Source: an uncultured Oleiphilus sp. | GTDB taxonomy: Bacteria; Pseudomonadota; Gammaproteobacteria; Pseudomonadales; Oleiphilaceae | DNA length: 37,010 nt | Assembly: GCA_913020495.1 (NCBI GenBank) | Contig: CAJWBJ010000032.1 | Location: forward strand, 1-37,010 | Reading direction: 5' to 3' | Shown: positions 35,422 through 37,010 of the stretch, piece by piece | Layout: the number at the start of each line of letters is the position of its first letter | Position numbering within the stretch: the stretch's first letter is position 1 | Notes under the pieces: model-generated | Databases searched by the model: none | What the model saw: the letters and a program-made list of their open reading frames with translations, nothing else | Told to the model about the DNA's origin: nothing | Translations under genes and position numbers: made by a program

Positions 35422-37010
35422 TTAAGGCGCGGCAGTTACTTCAACTGATCTAGTCACTGTTGCAGTATTGTCAGAGTTATCAGTCGATGTATAGGTTACC
35501 GTATAGAAACCTAGCACAGAGACATCAATATCATTACTGCTTGTAACACTTACCGAACTGTCACGATTATCAGTCACGGTTACACCGGGTTCAACAAAAG
35601 CACTACCTTGTACCATCGTGACACTTGCTGCCCCCGTTAGTGTAATGGTGGGAGCAATTTTGTCTGCTGAATGCTGAAATAGCTCAAGTTCATCTATGTA
35701 CCCTCGAATGTAACTACAACTTTCCATGCTACTCGTTGTATCAATCTTTATGGAATAACCTTTCTTCAGTACCGTCCTCCCGAATGTTAACCACTCGTTA
35801 TCGACAGAAGCTTCGATAAGATTTTTGATAAAGTTATCATTTTCATCAAACAAATGATAAGGCCAATCTGTACAATTATCATACAAGGCCATAGGCACTC
35901 TATTCAGTTTAATATCGTAATAATACGGCTGCTCAGGTAAGGCATCTAAATTGTAGCTTGCCACACCAGCAGTCTGAATCATGCGTAAGCTGCCATTCAC
36001 CGCTTTAACATTGACGCTTGAAGGAAAGCTGCTTGTAAATGCGGCATCTGAATCATCAATTCTTAGATAGCCGCCTTTAAACAAGGGCTCTTTAACTTCA
36101 CTTTCATTAATCCCTCTTACTTGCAACTGGTCGAACCATGCTTGGTATTTGGAGTCCATACTAGAACATAGGCTAGTCGGTGTATTAATACGAATAGCAT
36201 AACCTTTCTGTAAGGCAGCCTGTCCAATAAACAGCGATTGCTTATGCGCCAACTCTCCAGAGGAATGATCCACTGAGAAGTGGTCGACCACATTCATTAA
36301 GGGGTCCAATACTTGATAAGAAGCACCATAACAATCATTCATACGCGTTGATGTGTTCATGGTGATTTCATACAAGCCTAACGAATCAGGTAGCCCATCA
36401 AGTTTATACTGAAAGTAGCTATCAGATTCCCAACCAAAATAAGTCCAGAAAGCCATCGTCGCCATATTGCCATTCACCATATCTGGGTTTTCCTGAATGA
36501 AATATGGGTGCCCTTCACCAGTAAATTCTGGGTCTGAGTTATCAATTTGAAGCAGTACGCCTTCGGCATTACCCACACCAGATGCCCAAGTAACGGTTAC
36601 AGCACGCGAAACAGTAGCAGTATTCCCAGCTGTATCGGTGACGGTATATTCAACAGAATACCAACCAGGCACCAGCGTGTTGACGTTATTAATAATAGAG
36701 ACAGATACTTCGCCATCAACATTATCCATCGCTGAAGCGCCAAGATCATCATAACTATCACCCTCAACCAAAGAGACCACCTTCTCACCATTCATAAGAA
36801 TAATGGGAGCACTGATATCGAGCACCTCAACTGTCCTAGTCGTGGTAACGGTATTGCCTGCGTCATCCTCCCCCGTATAAGTAATGACATAAGTACCTGG
36901 CACATCAAAATCGATATTACTGGTCGTCGTTAAACTTACAAAACCATCGACATCATCAATTGCCACAGCGCCAGGATCTATAAAAGCAGTCCCTTCATCA
37001 ATCGTAATAG
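35422..37010 (-). CDS. Ig-like (DUF5011-type) repeat protein with a duplicated unknown domain (N-terminus beyond the right edge)
   Basis: The frame is open at base 37010; 528 codons are visible, ending TAA at 35424-35422. An internal GTG at 36966 is not the true start. Order: an Ig-like unit (DEGTAFIDPGAVAIDDVDG to EVLD), a second (EGDSYDDLGASAMDNVDG to TVT), then two ~140-residue related domains (described in findings) and a third Ig-like unit (QGSAFVEPGVTVTDNRDS to the end VTAAP). The DPGA.A.D..DG pattern with Y.V.YT..D.AGNTA is the bacterial DUF5011/HYR-like type found in secreted adhesins and enzymes. No C-terminal sorting signal is visible. Confidence 0.88.
   Translation of the reverse strand, partial: ITIDEGTAFIDPGAVAIDDVDGFVSLTTTSNIDFDVPGTYVITYTGEDDAGNTVTTTRTVEVLDISAPIILMNGEKVVSLVEGDSYDDLGASAMDNVDGEVSVSIINNVNTLVPGWYSVEYTVTDTAGNTATVSRAVTVTWASGVGNAEGVLLQIDNSDPEFTGEGHPYFIQENPDMVNGNMATMAFWTYFGWESDSYFQYKLDGLPDSLGLYEITMNTSTRMNDCYGASYQVLDPLMNVVDHFSVDHSSGELAHKQSLFIGQAALQKGYAIRINTPTSLCSSMDSKYQAWFDQLQVRGINESEVKEPLFKGGYLRIDDSDAAFTSSFPSSVNVKAVNGSLRMIQTAGVASYNLDALPEQPYYYDIKLNRVPMALYDNCTDWPYHLFDENDNFIKNLIEASVDNEWLTFGRTVLKKGYSIKIDTTSSMESCSYIRGYIDELELFQHSADKIAPTITLTGAASVTMVQGSAFVEPGVTVTDNRDSSVSVTSSNDIDVSVLGFYTVTYTSTDNSDNTATVTRSVEVTAAP
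35640..36540 (-). repeat. Tandem duplicated ~140-residue domain (two diverged copies)
   Basis: Copy 1 (about 36550-36095) opens LLQIDNSDPEFTGEG and ends QKGYAIRINTPTSLC.. YQAWFDQLQVRG; copy 2 (about 36075-35665) opens YLRIDDSDAAFTSSF and ends KKGYSIKIDTTSSMES.. YIRGYIDELELF. Each carries two cysteines: DC and LCS in copy 1, DNC and SCS in copy 2. Order, spacing of the key motifs and both ends agree, so this is a duplication rather than chance. I do not recognise the domain; a carbohydrate-binding jelly-roll is a guess. Confidence 0.65.

Noticed and set aside
1-37010. CRISPR array, prophage or toxin-antitoxin locus
   Set aside because: No spaced direct repeats with unique spacers, no cas, phage or toxin-antitoxin genes were found; the only regular repeats are the coding TSP3 units.

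Overview
This window reads as the chromosome of a marine-type gammaproteobacterium from the broad Pseudomonadales/Oceanospirillales group. The strongest pointer is the block murU-amgK, divergent lptD-surA-pdxA-rsmA, which is the Pseudomonas-type arrangement; enterobacteria lack the AmgK/MurU recycling branch. Other pointers are a DUF2782 gene beside polA, a phasin-like protein with an H1-like tail, and moderate to low GC by eye. The species cannot be fixed from the sequence alone. No tRNA, rRNA, CRISPR array, transposase, integrase or phage gene was seen.

Layout. 1-2638 (minus): the 5' 879 codons of a large lipoprotein with thrombospondin type 3 calcium-binding repeats, running off the left edge. 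2911-6051: polA with a divergent DUF2782 gene. 6026-8128: an AraC-family regulator divergent from an unknown six-helix membrane protein, then a 57-codon PCP_red-family gene too short for usual ORF cut-offs. 8280-8627: phasin-like gene with a strong terminator. 8744-10282: a MotA/MotB-like stator pair. 10628-18240: peptidoglycan recycling (murU, amgK) and the outer-membrane/B6/rRNA block (lptD, surA, pdxA, rsmA). 18284-22350 (minus): a NIT-domain histidine kinase, a NarL-type regulator overlapping it by 4 nt, and a third receiver-domain protein. 22631-25297: DUF1456 protein, patatin-like lipase and a dienoyl-CoA isomerase-type crotonase. 25390-29952: two different rhomboid proteases, a GNAT protein, an anchored EF-hand protein and a membrane-fused aminopropyltransferase. 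29961-35275 (minus): orphan FetB-type permease, YbaK-like/HDOD protein, lipase-chaperone-like protein and an Lnt-type N-acyltransferase. 35422-37010 (minus): a surface protein with Ig-like domains around a duplicated unknown domain, running off the right edge.

How the parts fit. Much of the window concerns the cell envelope: AmgK/MurU recycle MurNAc, SurA folds outer-membrane proteins including LptD, LptD inserts LPS, Lnt acylates lipoproteins, rhomboids cut membrane proteins, and both edge genes encode exported adhesive or calcium-binding proteins. The most unusual items are the Lnt/lipase-chaperone-like/Ig-repeat run (32516-37010), the duplicated domain inside the Ig-repeat protein, the EF-hand protein beside the membrane-fused aminopropyltransferase, a 13-bp tandem repeat in the amgK/lptD divergent promoter, and two diverged copies of a ~113-bp intergenic repeat.
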